64,000 bases of DNA from Gautieria morchelliformis (taxonomy: Eukaryota; Basidiomycota; Agaricomycetes; Gomphales; Gomphaceae). The stretch's first letter is position 1, and every line of letters starts with the position of its first letter. The position numbers were made by a program, and so were the translations under genes. The stretch lies in the NCBI GenBank assembly GCA_015179125.1, contig WHVA01000135.1, positions 62,001-126,000 on the forward strand. Direction: 5' to 3'. The notes under the pieces were generated by a model. That model did not search any database, was not told the origin of the DNA, and saw only the letters and a program-made list of their open reading frames with translations. This document shows, piece after piece, positions 34,915 through 46,798 of this stretch.

Positions 34915-35828
34915 GATACTGCTCTATCTTTGATTATAGCGGTTCCGCTGAACTTGTCCAAGAATGTCTTTTTGTGGGCTTGTATCCACCTGGCCACCAC
35001 TACGTCATTTAGCTTGAAAATGATACTGCCATTCGTCAGTTTCTTGGCCCCCAGGAACTGGATTTCGGATTTTTTGCGCGATTCTTCAATCCTTGCGATC
35101 ACTTTGTTTGCCTTGGCCACCAACTCTTGTTCTATTAGCTTGCTCAAGGTGTTGCGTGCCACTTCTGGGTCCCTGTCAACTAGTATCTGTCTCTCCTTTG
35201 CCTTGGCTTTCACTAGGTTGTTTGGGTGGGAGAATGGTACGTTGCCCGTGAGTGCTGCCACATATGTGGTGGCCACTGCGTCTCCACACATTTCCTCTCC
35301 CATGCGCACTTGTCTGCTGTATGAGTCTTCCACCTGTTGGTGGGCTTCCTCCGCAGTGGCTTTGGCTATTTCCATTGTGCTTTGGCTATTTCCATTGTGC
35401 TTTGGCTATTTCCATTGTGCTTTGGCTATTTCCGTTGTGCTTTGGATTACTTCCAGTGTTTCATCCATTTTGCTGAAAGCCAGGTCTAGCTGTTTCTCGA
35501 TATGTTGCAGGACGGTGCAACTGGCATTTTTTGTCGCTTCTTCCAGCATGAGAATAGAGACTGATCTGATCCCTTCCTGTAATGGTTTTCCTAACGTGCT
35601 GTGAGCTAGGGATGGCAGTATGTAACTTAGCTGCTCTAGTGACGCCGCGTCATCCTTCGCTATGAAGCCGTTTCGGTCTAGGAAATGCCTGGCCTGGTCT
35701 TTATTGCGGACGCTCGCTCCAGGTTCGGCCAGTAGGTAAGATCTGGTCCTGTTGCTTGCTTGGTGGCTGCTAGTTTGCATTCTGGGCTGTGACGTGGTGG
35801 GTGGGGGGGAGTCTGTGCTCGGCGGCAT
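34915..35828 (-). pseudogene. LINE-C ORF1, N-terminal half
   Basis: The ATG at 35828 (MPPSTDSPPPTTSQPRMQ) corresponds to the LINE-A ORF1 start (MPSSVEP). The conserved path follows: LLAEPGASV, AKDDAASLEQLSY, ILMLEEATKNA, NVPFSHPNNLVKAKAK, and FLGAKKLTNGSIIFKL to TAIIKDRAV. The frame is interrupted by a TAG within the tandem repeat at 35361-35440. The C-terminal zinc knuckles lie beyond the truncation. Confidence 0.8.
35361..35440. repeat. Four tandem 20-bp units within LINE-C ORF1
   Basis: Four copies of TTTGGCTATTTCCATTGTGC; the last has one change. LINE-A has a single equivalent (TEIAKE). Three extra units add 60 bp, which keeps the downstream frame but places a TAG codon in the new stretch. 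Confidence 0.9.
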
Positions 35829-36034
35829 GTGTTTTTTGTTCCGTGTCTTTTTGTGGAAGCGTGGATGCTGTCGCCGTGGTGCCACTGCGATGTTTCCTGA
35901 GGATGTGGGTTGTGTGTGTGTGGAGGGAAATGGTTTTGGATTTTTTGGGTGTGGTGGTTAGCATCGCTTTTGGAAATAATTAGCTGGGCGATTGTGCCCA
36001 CAGATGGTAGGTAATTGCACCGCTTTCAGGGATA

Positions 36035-36942
36035 CAGTCGGACCCCCAATAATGCATAGCCTTGGTGGACGACCTCACCATGCATTATTGGGGGTAATGC
36101 ATTATCACAGAGAGGGTGCCAAAACACTTGAATTGCCCCGAAAAAATCATACAAAATGTCTAAAATATTCTCTAGATTGTTCTAAACAATATGATTGATA
36201 AATGAATCTAGGGTTGATTGTGTAAGCACCTGCTCTCACTGTTGGTGCAGAACCTGCATCAGTTTTGGCAGCAGCTGGGCTGCCTCATCCCATTCTGGAT
36301 GAGTGTGAGCTAGGGCATAGTGCTGCAGTTCCCTTACAGCCTGCAAGGCTTACTCTGGTGGCATGAGAGGTGGGTGATGATGGCCTTTTGGGTAATCTTT
36401 GGATAGTGTCTGTTGGCCATGAACTGAATGATGTCAATCTTGTCCTTAAAAAGTAAGATTTGAGTGAGAACTCATTTTGGCTGTTACAATGGCTGAGGAT
36501 ACTGTCCTTCTATGATGCATTGGGTTCTGTTGGATCACCTTCATGTTCTGGGTAAGATCCTGCTCTTGTGATTGAGATTCTATCACACCCGGTGGCATGA
36601 GCTCCAATGGGATGGCTGCACAACCAGGTATGGCTGGTCCATCGTCTGGTCCATCCCATTCCATCTCAGAAGCACCAAGAAGCTCTCTGTTAGAGCCACA
36701 TGCCCATCTGGCTGGTTTGCTGAGGGCTATATGCAGAGAGTTTGTCACAGTTTGGGCTTCTGAAGTGCCAAAAGTGCACCTGCGATAATGCATATTATAA
36801 TTAAATTTGCCAAATCTGTTATGCATTATGCATTATGCAAGGCTCTAAGTAATTTTATAACTACCATGCTGGTGGACAACTTTTCTATGCATTATCAGGG
36901 GTTATGCATTATTGGTAGTATGCATTATTGGGGGTCCGACTG
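36035..36942. mobile_element. Pogo-like (Tc1/mariner-type) DNA element, deletion derivative
   Basis: A 908-bp element with long TIRs: CAGTCGGACCCCCAATAATG at both ends in inverted orientation, flanked by TA on each side. TA target and CAGT-type ends fit pogo/Fot elements. No complete transposase remains. On the minus strand near 36400-36450, DKIDIIQFMANRHYPKITQK resembles the start of an N-terminal helix-turn-helix. A second GCATTATTGGGGGT motif inside the left end and several ATGCATTAT words inside the right end may be binding repeats. Confidence 0.75.
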
Positions 36943-36949
36943 TATATGT

Positions 36950-37498
36950 AAGTGACTGCGGGCTTGGAAGTATTCACCAAGCTCTAAGCCATCTTTGAGT
37001 CGGACCAAGGAAGCAGTGGCATGGAAACGAACTTGACGTCCTTCACCATGTTCTCGTTCTGCTGGTGCAGATCGAAGACGGTTCTCAATGTACCGTTCTT
37101 CTTCAGCACACATAGCATGGGCACTGCCTTCTGCGCTACTGCCGGAATCCACCACTTTGCAGTGGTGTATCGTTCTATCTTATCCGACAGTTCCTCTCGG
37201 AAGTGTTCGGGGCATTTCGGTAGTCGATACCGCATGTGCTTGTTGGGATCGATGAGGTTGATCTCATGGTTGATCTCCCGTAGTGGTGGGAGTTCTAATG
37301 GAATTCCACTGACTAGGTCAGTGATTCATTCCATCCATTCCTCGCGGAGGCGAGGAAGGTCATCATCCATGAGGGTGATGGTGGTGGTTGGCTTAGATGC
37401 CATTAGGCGCTGTTTGCGTCTATTAGGTCCCACAGCGTGCGGGCCCGCTTTCCTTTTTCCCATCGCTTTCACAGTTAGGTGAGAGCGTCTCTCCCTAC
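36950..37498 (-). mobile_element. Gypsy reverse-transcriptase fragment, second lineage
   Basis: Fossil RT piece recognisable by PLREINHEINLID, LPKCPEHFREELSDKIERY and VPMLCVLKKNGTLRTVFD. This style of RT start differs from the chromodomain element at 39-45 kb. It lacks the catalytic core and all other parts, and is broken in at least one place. It abuts Plavaka sequence at about 37499 and the pogo-like element at 36944. Confidence 0.7.
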
Positions 37499-38361
37499 GG
37501 CTGTAGGGTGAGTTCGAGGACGAGTCGTCCCATGACATGGGGTTCTGGGAACAGGCCTTCGAATGTGGGAAAAGTGCACTGTGGAAACCAATGATTGGGT
37601 CATGCATGGTTTTGTGGCCTCAGGAGCATAGTGGACTGCTGAATTTACCTGGAGGATATGTTCAAAGTCCCGTGCAGCAAGCTTTTTCATTTCAGACACG
37701 TTGTTGGAGAAGCAGCCGATGGTATCGTGTCCAAAAGTTGGCACTGCATGGAAACTATGGGTAGCTCAGGTATGAGGGATGGTATATCAAATATGGAACA
37801 CACCGCTTATTCAGTTTGTGGACCTGATCAGGAGACAGCGCATTTAGCAGCCGGATTAGGTGCATGAATCCCGCTTTCCACACGCCGAGTTCAACTTCAT
37901 GCATAATATCCACAGGGAAAACCTGGTATTTGTTGAAGGATGGTGCGGTGATCCTGCTATATAAGGTGTTCTGCCAACCCAGAACATGTCGACTGGCAGT
38001 TAGAGATGGCATGTGACGGCGAGTGCACAGGGACTCACTTCTGTGGGTACTCGTGACTGCTCTTTGAGCAGATCCTCGACGGCCTTGCTATTGACACCAT
38101 ATCCCATTTTGTCCCTTTGTCCCTCAAGGACAGCATCAACATTTTTTCCAGATAATATGCAGAGTAGGTCATGAGGCGCAGGTAAATCCTCCTTTGAATC
38201 CCATCATCACACATGACAACAATTCCGTGCTTGTAGGCCTCCACAAAGTCATCGTCGAGCAGCAGTGCCCATACTGCCTGGATGAATTCACGGCAGCAAT
38301 GAGTGAGCAATGGACCAGACCTAACCTTACCTCCACAAATCTGCTGTATGAAATCCTGTAT

Positions 38362-38762
38362 CACTGGAGGCATATAAAAATTGTCTGGTCTGAAAAACTG
38401 TTGAAAACACTGTAAAGATTTTCCAAATATTTTTAGTGTTTTTTATGTAAAAAAAACTATAATAAAATTTTGTGTTTTTGTTAGAATTTGTTAAGCAAGA
38501 AAATTGTCAAAAAAGTTTAAAGTTTTTTGCAGGGTTTTTTTATGTCTTTTTATAAGTTTCTTTGTGAAAACACAAAGAAACCCATAAAAAACCCTGAAAA
38601 AAACTTCGGATTTTTTTACAATTTTCTTGCTCAACAAATTCTAATTAAAACACAAAATTTTATTATAGTTTTTTTACATAAAAAACACTAAAAACTATTT
38701 GGAAAATCTTCACAGTTTTTCAACAGTTTTTCAGACAAGAAAACCTTTATATACCTGCAGTG
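38362..38762. mobile_element. CACTG fold-back MITE, copy 4
   Basis: A 401-bp copy, CACTGGAGGCATATAAAAA to ATACCTGCAGTG, with TSD TAT. It inserted in or beside an intron of the Plavaka gene, next to the conserved IQDF codons. That an element with CMC-like ends lies in a CMC-like transposon may be coincidence. Confidence 0.9.
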
Positions 38763-39016
38763 TATAGCATCGGGGAGCTAGTGCATCATGGGTTTCCAGG
38801 TAAGTATGCCTTTATCACCCGCTGAAAATGTCACCCACCGATGGTATGTACGCCCAGTTCACAGGAATTGAATTGGGCTCACATCGAAACCCTTTGCCAT
38901 ATTCTCGGGAATGCGTATATGGGCCACAGCTTGGCTGTGCCAAACTGTGCAAGGTGCGTGGAGTCTGACCACACCATAATCGCCACCACTACTTTCTCCA
39001 ACTTGCAGCCTGGGAC

Positions 39017-39491
39017 TGTCAAGGGACACCCTTTTTTCCATTTCCAGGTCCGACTCCATTTCCAACTCCGCTTCCTGTTCCGATTCCATCTCCGCCTCTG
39101 CTTTCGGAAATGATTCCGCTTCTGGGAGAACTTCCACCAGTTCTGTTCGCTTTTCCAGTTCCACTCCAATTTCCGACTTCCACTCTCGGAACAGTGTCGG
39201 AAATCAGGCGACTCGCGTAATAGGTGGCATCAAGGGTCAATCAAGGGTCAGGGAGGTCAGGGGGATGCAGGGTTGATGGCGAGTGCCAAGTGCTGTCCCT
39301 GGCTGCGCAGTGTAGTATAATACGGGCTCGCTGACATTGGGGGTCCTTAGACTTTTCTCTTTGGATTTCCCCTTGTCAAGTGAGAATCCCCTCTCTTGTA
39401 TACTCTGTTGTTCATTTATACATACTTTGGATTTCCCCTTGTCAGTTGTGTGGTAGTGTGATCTCCACAACCAGCCAGGGTTGCCCTTACA
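39017..39491 (+). repeat. 5' LTR of the chromodomain Gypsy element
   Basis: 475 bp, TGTCAAGGGACACCC to GGGTTGCCCTTACA. It is about 70 bp longer than the 3' LTR because a segment around TTGGATTTCCCCTTGTCA is duplicated. The long form also occurs in the solo LTR at 34425-34914, so both forms circulate. Confidence 0.92.
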
Positions 39492-42400
39492 GCAGAAAAG
39501 TCTCTCCCCTAGAGGACCGGTGGTCGTACTGCGCGTTGCATTCGCCATAGGTGCGTTCGGAATCAGAGACAGCGACTTGGAGATCGCGACCTCTTCCACA
39601 CACACAGCGTACGACAGTCCCTCTTCTTACGTCGAGCTCCCAACCCCGGAAATCCCGTCCCATATTTCTCCTTCCGACATGGATCCGGACAATCGCCTTC
39701 GGAATACGGAGGAGGAATTGACGCGGAACCGGATGAAGACCAACGCGATTGAAACAGCCTTACAAGCGATTTTGGCTAAGTTAGATATTCCACAAAGTGG
39801 TGGAAATGAAATGCTGGATGATCCGGATTTCGGAAAAGCAGAAGCAGCGGAAGAGAGGATGTCCACGAAGTTAGCAAAGGTCAAACCCGCAACTCCGGCG
39901 GACTTTGACGGAGATCGGGAGAAGGGATGTGCATTCTTCAACACATGCAGCATCTACTTTGCAATTGTCGGAGACCTCTTTCCGAACGACCAGGCTCGGA
40001 TCCACTGGGCATTGTCCTTTTTCAAGTCGGACCGCGCAGCCCATTTTGCAAACAAGGTGATCCGACATGAAGCGAAGGGCAAGGGGAACCACTTCCGGGA
40101 CTGGGACGCCTTCGAGAAAACATTTTCCGACCAGTTCTGCCTGAAAAACCAGCAGCTCACAGCCCTTACGAAGCTTGAGGGGACAAGCTGGTACCAGGCC
40201 AAGGATCCAGTGGATGACTACATCGATTGCTTCCAGGAGCTCATCGACCTTGCGGAGTATGACAACGACAAGACAATCATCATCAAATTCCGACGAGGAC
40301 TTGATCCGACACTCCAGAACCAAGTCGTGCTGCTTGGGGATGGAGTCCGGATTTCAATGACCCGGAAGGGTGGTACCAAGCTGCGCAGAGGGTGTCCCGG
40401 AACAGGGAAGCAAATGAGGCCTTCGTGGAGACAAACCGGAACATGACACGCAGTTCCACTCGTCCTACTCCACCTGTGCCAAAACCCGGAAGTGCATTCG
40501 TTCCCACACGGAAAATATTTCCGACGTTTGCTCCGCCTGCTCCTATTAGGAACCCTAGCCCCCCTCCCTCAAAGGGTGGCCCTGCCCCGATGGATGTTGA
40601 CCGCATGCATGGAAAAGGCCACGGAACTATCACCTGCTTCCGATGCCGACAATCAGGCCACTATGCTCGCGAGTGCCCCCAAGCCTTTGACATCCGGCTT
40701 ATGACCACGGAGGAGAAACTCGAGCTCCTTCCAGAGTTCCTCGCACTCGTGGACATAAGCGGAGTGCCCACTGCGGAAGAGATTCCCGAAAATGCAGAAC
40801 ATGGTGCATCGGGAGCGGGAGATGCGTCGGATTTTGTGACGCGCAGCAGGTGAGATGTGTTCCCCTGCTGCCTGTACATAACCGGTTTGCCTGTCTCGAA
40901 GTAGAGAATGAAAAGCCCCCACACCCCTCACTTCGTACAGACCCACTGGATAAAGTCACACAAAAACCGAATCCAACACCCCGTCAATCCCGCCTCCGCC
41001 CTTGGGAGAGACACCTCCCGAAGCACTATGTTGTTGCTTCCACCCCTGGCCCCAAGTCACTAGTCATTAAGGTGGAGATCCAGACAACAGATACTGCGGA
41101 AGTCAAATCCAGACCCGCCCTTGTTGATTGCGGGGCCACTGGTCAGTTTATAGACCGGGACTATATGGAACGGAACCGACTGACCACGCGGAAGTTGCAA
41201 CGTGCAATCCCGGTGTTCAATGTGGATGGAAGCCCCAACGAGGCAGGGTCCATCACGGAGATAGTAGACACAATTCTCCGCTATGATGGACACACAGAAC
41301 GCACTTCCTTTGCAGTGACCAGCCTGGGGAAGCAAGACATCATCCTCGGGTTTACCTGGCTCCAGGAGCACAACCTGGAGATCGACTGGCAGACTCAGAA
41401 GGTGCTGATGAGTCGGTGCCCAGCCAAGTGTCACATGTGCCGGTCGGAAGTGCGGAAGGAGTGCCAGGAGCAGCGGAAGACCGAACGGCTCATACAGACA
41501 TGTCGTTCTGGCCCCCATCCACTGCTTGCAGAAGAAGACTCGGAAGCGGAGTTTGAACCGGCTCCCACATCCAATTCCGATTCCAATTCCCACTCCGACT
41601 CCGATGTCATCCGACTCGGCCTGGAAGACACTCTGGCGGAAGGGGAGCGCTTGCTGTACGTAAACCTTCCACCGGAAGCGGAACACATCCGCGCCACTGG
41701 AAATATTTCACAATGCCTTGCTGAAGCCTCCAAGAAGTGTGATAGAGCGGAGGCGGAAATTCCGGAGTACCTGCGGGAGTTCGAGGACGTCTTTGCCAAG
41801 GAGTCGTTTGATGCCCTGCCTCCATGGAAGCTGTGGGACCATGCCATTGAGTTGGAGCCTGGGTCAAAGCCCACCAACTGCAAAGTCTACCCGCTGTCAC
41901 CCAAGGAGCAGGTATAGATCGATGCATTCCTTGCAGAAAACCTCCGTACAGGGAGGATCCGCCCCTCCAAGTCACCCATGGCATCTCCGGTGTTCTTCAT
42001 CAAGAAGAAGGATGGCTCGCTCAGACTGGTGCAGGATTACCGGGCCTTGAATGTGATCACGATCAAGAACCGGTACTCCATTCCACTCATTTCCAAACTA
42101 ATCACACAACTCTGCGGGGCAAGGTACTTCACTAAGCTGGATGTCCACTGGGGCTTCAATAATGTTCGGATCCAGGAGGGAGACGAGTGGAAGGCCGCAT
42201 TCCGCACCAACCGAGGACTCTTTGAGCCACAGGTCATGTTCTTTGGCCTCACCAACAGTCCTGCCACGTTCCAGACGATGATTAATGACATTTTCCGCGA
42301 CCTGATAGCAGAAGGGGTTGTCTGCGTCTACCTCGATGACATCCTCATCTTCACAAAAACAATGTCAGAACATTGGGAAGTCGTGTGGAGAGTGCTGGAA

Positions 42401-44754
42401 CGGCTCCGGGAATACAACCTGTGTCTCAAGCCGGAAAAGTGCGAATTTGAGCGGACGCGGATAGAGTATCTTGGGGTGATTGTGTCGGAGGGAAGGGTGG
42501 AAATGGACCCAGTCAAGGTTTCCGGTGTATCGGATTGGCCTGTGCCGCGGAACAAGAAGGAGGTCCAGTCCTTCGTTGGGTTTGTCAATTTCTACCAGCG
42601 GTTCATCAAGGGCTTCTCCTGCCACGCCCGTGCCCTCTTTGACCTCACCAAGAAGGAGGTTGAATGGCGGTGGGGAGAGCCGGAACAGGCCTCCTTTGAC
42701 AAACTCAAAGAGCTGATCACTTCTGCCCCGGTCCTGATCTTTCCCGACGACTCTCGCCCTTATCGAGTCGAGGCGGATTCTTCCGACACAGCTACCGGAG
42801 CAGTCTTGTCACAACAGTCATCAGAAGATGGTGGGGGGTGGCATCCGATCGCCTTTTTCTCTAAAAGCCTTAGTCCGGTCGAGCGGAACTATGAGATCCA
42901 CGACAAGGAGATGCTGGCAATCATCCGAGCGCTGGAGGAGTGGCGACACTTCCTCGAGGGTGCTCTATGCCCGTTTGAGATCTGGACAGACCACAAGAAC
43001 CTCGAGTATTTCCGCACATCTAACAAGTTGAACCGACAACAGGCACGGTGGTCCCTACACCTGTCCCGGTTCGACTTCATGCTCCACCACCGCCCCGGCC
43101 GCACCATGGGTAAGCCTGATGCCCTATCCCACCGTGCAGATCAGGGAAGTGGAAGTGGAGACAACGCGGATATGACACTGCTGCGCCCTAGTCTCTTTGC
43201 AATCCGCACCCTAGAGGGAGTGACTGCAGTTGGGGTGGAAGTGGAAATGCTCCGGGACATCCGGAGGCAGTACCGGAATGGAGAGAAAGAGGAGGCGGTG
43301 GTGAAGGCGGTGGAGGAACTTCGGAAAGGGCACTCACGGTCTGTACGGGCAGCGGAATGGTCGGAACGTGATGGACTGCTCTACTTCCGAGGCAAGGTCT
43401 ATGTTCCAGGTGGGGCGGACCTCTGCCGCCGCATCGTGTCCCAGCACCATGACACACGGGTCGCTGGGCATGCTGGCAGGTGGAAGACGCTGGAGTTAGT
43501 GGCTCGGAATTACTGGTGGCCTCAGATGTCCCGCTACATTGGACAGTACGTGAAAACATGTGACCTTTGTCTCCAAACCAAAGCGCAACGACATCCGCCC
43601 GTCGGAGAACTTGTCCCACTCCCGATTCCCAAATCCCACTGGGACACCATCAGTGTCGACTTCATCGTTGAACTTCCAGAGTCTCATGGCTACGACGCGA
43701 TCATGAACGTCATGGATTCAGTAAGCAAGGTGTCCCACTTCATTCCGACGCACACAACGATCACAGCCCTTTCCTTGCACATGTCTGGAAGTTGCATGGG
43801 AAGCAAGTTGTTTCCGACCGAGGTCCGCAGTTTGTCACGGAACTGACTCGGGAGCTCTACAGCCTGCTCAGCATAAAGCTGGCTACCACCACAGCGTACC
43901 ATCCGCAGGGTGATGGACAGACGGAACAGGTCAATCAGGAGCTGGAGCAATATCTCGGCCTCTTTGTCAATGAGAGGCAGGATGACTGGGATGAGTTACT
44001 TCCACTGGTGGAATTCCAATACAACAACCATGTACATTCGGCCACACAACAGACTCCCTTCATGCTGGACTCCGGATGACACCCGCGGATGGGCTTCGAG
44101 CCACGCCAGGCAGAGTCCCGACTCGAGACAGTCAATGAGTTCTGAGACCGCATGGACTCCACCCTTTCGAAAGCCAAGTCGGCCCTTGCGAAGGCCAAGG
44201 ATGACATGGCAAGGTACTACAACCAATGCCGGGTTCCTGCCCCAGAATACCAAGTTGGAGACAAGGTGTATCTGGATGCAAGTGACATCCGCACCACGCG
44301 CCCTTCGCAGAAGCTTTCCCACCGCTACCTTGGGCCCTTCACAGTGATGCAGAGGGTTGGACAGAATGCATACCGCCTCCAACTTCTGATGTCCATGTCC
44401 CGCCTCCACCCCGTCTTCAACGTGGTGAAGTTACTCCCTACGCTGGAGGACCCAATTCCAGGTCGAAGGCTCGTCCGCCACCTCCACCGGAAATTGTAGA
44501 TGGGGAAGAGCACTATGTGGTGGAACGGATCCTGGACAGCAGGTTTGTGCGAGGACGACTCCAATTCCTCGTGAAATGGGAAGGGTATGGGTATGAGGAG
44601 AATTCGTGGGTCCCGGAGCAAGATGTCTCTGCTCCGGACAAACTCCGCGAGTTCTATAGGACACATCCTGGTGCCCCTCGCCGAATCCGCTCACTGGCAT
44701 TTCAATCCCTTGTGTCCCGTGCTTCGAGGACGCAGCACACTAGAGGGGGGGTGA

Positions 44755-45158
44755 TGTCAGGGGACACCCTGTTTTCCATTTCCAGTTCCGACTCCATTCC
44801 CGACTCCGCTTCCGGTTCCAATTCCATCTCCGCCTCTGCTTTCGGAAATGATTCCGCTTCTGGGAGAACTTCCACCAGTTCTGTTCGCCAGGTCCACTCC
44901 AATTTCCGACTTCCACTCTCGGAACAGTGTCGGAAATCAGGCGACTCACGTAATAGGTGGCATCAAGGGTCAATCAAGGGTCAGGGAGGTCAGGGGAATG
45001 CAGGGTTGATGGCGAGTGCCAAGTGCTGTCCCTGGCTGCGCAGCGTAGTATAATATGGGCTCACTGACATTGGGGGTCCTTAGACCTTTCTCTTTGGATT
45101 TCCCCTTGTCAGTTGTGTGGTAGTGTGATCTCCACAACCAGCCAGGGTTGCCCTTACA
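44755..45158 (+). repeat. 3' LTR of the chromodomain Gypsy element
   Basis: 404 bp, TGTCAGGGGACACCC to GGGTTGCCCTTACA, preceded by the purine run AGAGGGGGGG. Confidence 0.92.
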
Positions 45159-46798
45159 GGGACCGCAAATTGTGGATTAAAATTGACTTCTCGATGGGCT
45201 TTGATAAATGCTGGAGATGTATACAGGTCTGAGTAAATACATTCTGCGGGTGCATCTGGTCCGGGCTTCCACTACGTCTCAAAAGGTGTGTAGTGAAGGT
45301 TTGCCTTTGTCTCAAATAGTGTATGGATGATTTGAACAATTGATTGATGGTGAAGCCCTGGGGCAACAAAGGTACGCCTGTTTGGACTCATTCAATCATT
45401 CTTCCCTTTGGGCACTTGAAACTGAACAGCAACATTGCGCTTCCAGGTAGTGCTGACATTTGCTGGCTCATTGTCGAAATTGTCCAGGAGCTGGTCTCAT
45501 TTCCATGCTGTAAAGCCAAGTAAATCCGCTGACACAAAGCATGGATCAGAGACGACCGCAACCAATCAGTTGAAGTCTGGGTCAGAACGTTCGCCAGATG
45601 GTGAGTCATAGTACCAGTTCGATAACATGAATGTTGACACATTCGGAAATGGCCCATATGCGACCTCGGGTGCATGCCTCATGTCCTCAGGTCCTTTCCA
45701 CCCTGTGTCCGAACCAGCACCAGTTGTGAGTGTGTAATTGGGCAATGTCAGACCAGCAAGATCATCCAACATAAGTTCGCCATCCAGATCATAGGTTGGG
45801 CAGTCAAAGTACTTGCGGAACACACCAAAAATGTCAGGTGTGGTCTCAAGCTGGTCTTGTGCACGCAGGTGAACATGGACCAATGGCGGAACATCATGTG
45901 CAGGTCCGCCAGACCCACACGGAGCCTCCAGGTCATTCCCTGGTTGCAAGGGGGTAACAGCTGGAGGAGGCCTAGGCAGAATGTCCAAATACCTGGCTGG
46001 CATTTGGCACACCCGCCTGGGCCTCCCCTCAGCCATGGCTCCACCCTCTGGCACCCTGCTCGAGCTGCCGGCCTCATTAGTCACTAGTGTGACTGCTTCC
46101 AGAGCCTGTGTGTCATTCTCCCAGCTACCATCCCCCAGACCCTTCCTCTGGTGAATGTCTCCAGGTGCATCCATGTTTGCGCTGTAATCACTGTCCTCCT
46201 AATTGGCTTCTTAGGTTCCAATCTGTTCTCAGGCATGGCAAAGATCATACGCACAGTGATGTCCCACAGGTCCATCTCATGTAAGTCACCACGCATGGCT
46301 TCTCTCGAGCTCTCACCAGCCCCTGATCCTACAGATGTCACTCCCAGTCCATTACTATCGCCCGCTTGCACTGGTGCTAATAAATCACCATCATTCATCG
46401 GGGGTCCCATCTGAGACAGTTCGCGGCTGCTTGCAGCCCGACATGTCTCCCATATCGCATTTTGTTCATGCCAATTTGCAGCACCCTTTGTCTCGATGCG
46501 GCCCTTCGAGACGATTCCTCAGTAACACGGCTCCAGCATTTGCTGAGGCCAGGCAGTGCATCTCATGATAAGCCAGTCCATGGGGGGTATCCCATGTGCT
46601 ATCACAGGCCTGGCAGCGGTAGATTATGACTGTAAGTCATGCTCTTCGCTGAGGTAATTACACTATGTCTCGCATCCCTCCGCTAGCGCAATATCTGGCT
46701 CAAACCAAAGTCACGTGAACGTCACCTACAAAATGGACCGGTGAGCTCTAGTTTTGGCCATAGAGCCCTTTCCCCCCATCATCATCCTAACGCTACCA

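Larger units (their letters stand above)
34915..35975 (-). mobile_element. LINE-C: 5' end of a Tad1-like LINE, cut by the solo LTR
   Basis: Retains the 5' UTR (35829 to about 35975; TTTTTTGGGTGTGGTGGT is shared with LINE-A) and about the first half of ORF1. It stops exactly at the Gypsy solo LTR. The remaining 5 kb of the element is absent. Confidence 0.85.
39017..45158 (+). mobile_element. Full-length chromodomain Gypsy (chromovirus) element
   Basis: 6.14 kb with LTRs at 39017-39491 and 44755-45158 and a perfect 5-bp TSD, GGGAC (39012-39016 and 45159-45163). Parts in order: gag (about 39.5-40.85 kb, zinc knuckle CFRCRQSGHYARECP); protease (LVDCGATGQFID near 41.12 kb); reverse transcriptase (YLDDILIF near 42.34 kb); RNase H; integrase (zinc region near 43.45-43.57 kb, YHPQGDGQTEQ near 43.9 kb); chromodomain (VERILDSRFVRGR to ENSWVPEQD, near 44.52-44.62 kb); and a polypurine tract next to the 3' LTR. 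Structurally whole, but the coding region is broken in roughly four to six places. LTRs differ at about fifteen of 400 aligned positions, a moderate age. It inserted into a Plavaka transposon. Confidence 0.92.
37499..46640 (-). mobile_element. Plavaka DNA transposon, N-terminal three quarters, with two nested insertions
   Basis: Own sequence is 46640-45164, 39011-38763 and 38361-37499. The gaps are a Gypsy element (39017-45158, TSD GGGAC) and a fold-back MITE (38362-38762, TSD TAT). The transposon is cut near 37499, where Gypsy RT debris begins. The upstream end is unclear: no TIR was identified before the DUF6698 gene at 46.8 kb. Confidence 0.85.
37499..46640 (-). pseudogene. Plavaka transposase, split by insertions
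   Basis: Order on the minus strand: N-terminal C2H2 finger (CQACDSTWDTPHGLAYHEMHC, near 46610-46550); a Pro-rich linker with RPRRVCQMPARYLDILP near 46000; GPFPNVSTFMLSNWYYDSPS near 45620; VSTTWKRNVAVQFQVP near 45430. After the Gypsy insertion come GCKLEKVVVAIMVWSDSTHL and FGTAKLWPIYAF, then a likely intron of about 60 nt. After the MITE come VIQDFIQQICGGK, LLLDDDFVEAYKHGI, FPVDIMHEVELGVWKA, TIGCFSNNVSEMKKLAARDF, a second intron and FEGLFPEPH. Between these blocks are stops and shifts. The C-terminal GELEH region is missing. The enzyme would cut and paste its element; this copy cannot. Confidence 0.85.

Noticed and set aside
19967-37499. A 17.5-kb inversion that split one Plavaka transposon into the halves at 20 kb and 37.5 kb
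   Set aside because: The halves break at nearly the same codon, on opposite strands, as an inversion predicts. But they overlap by about 13 residues and the overlap differs strongly in DNA sequence, so they come from different copies.
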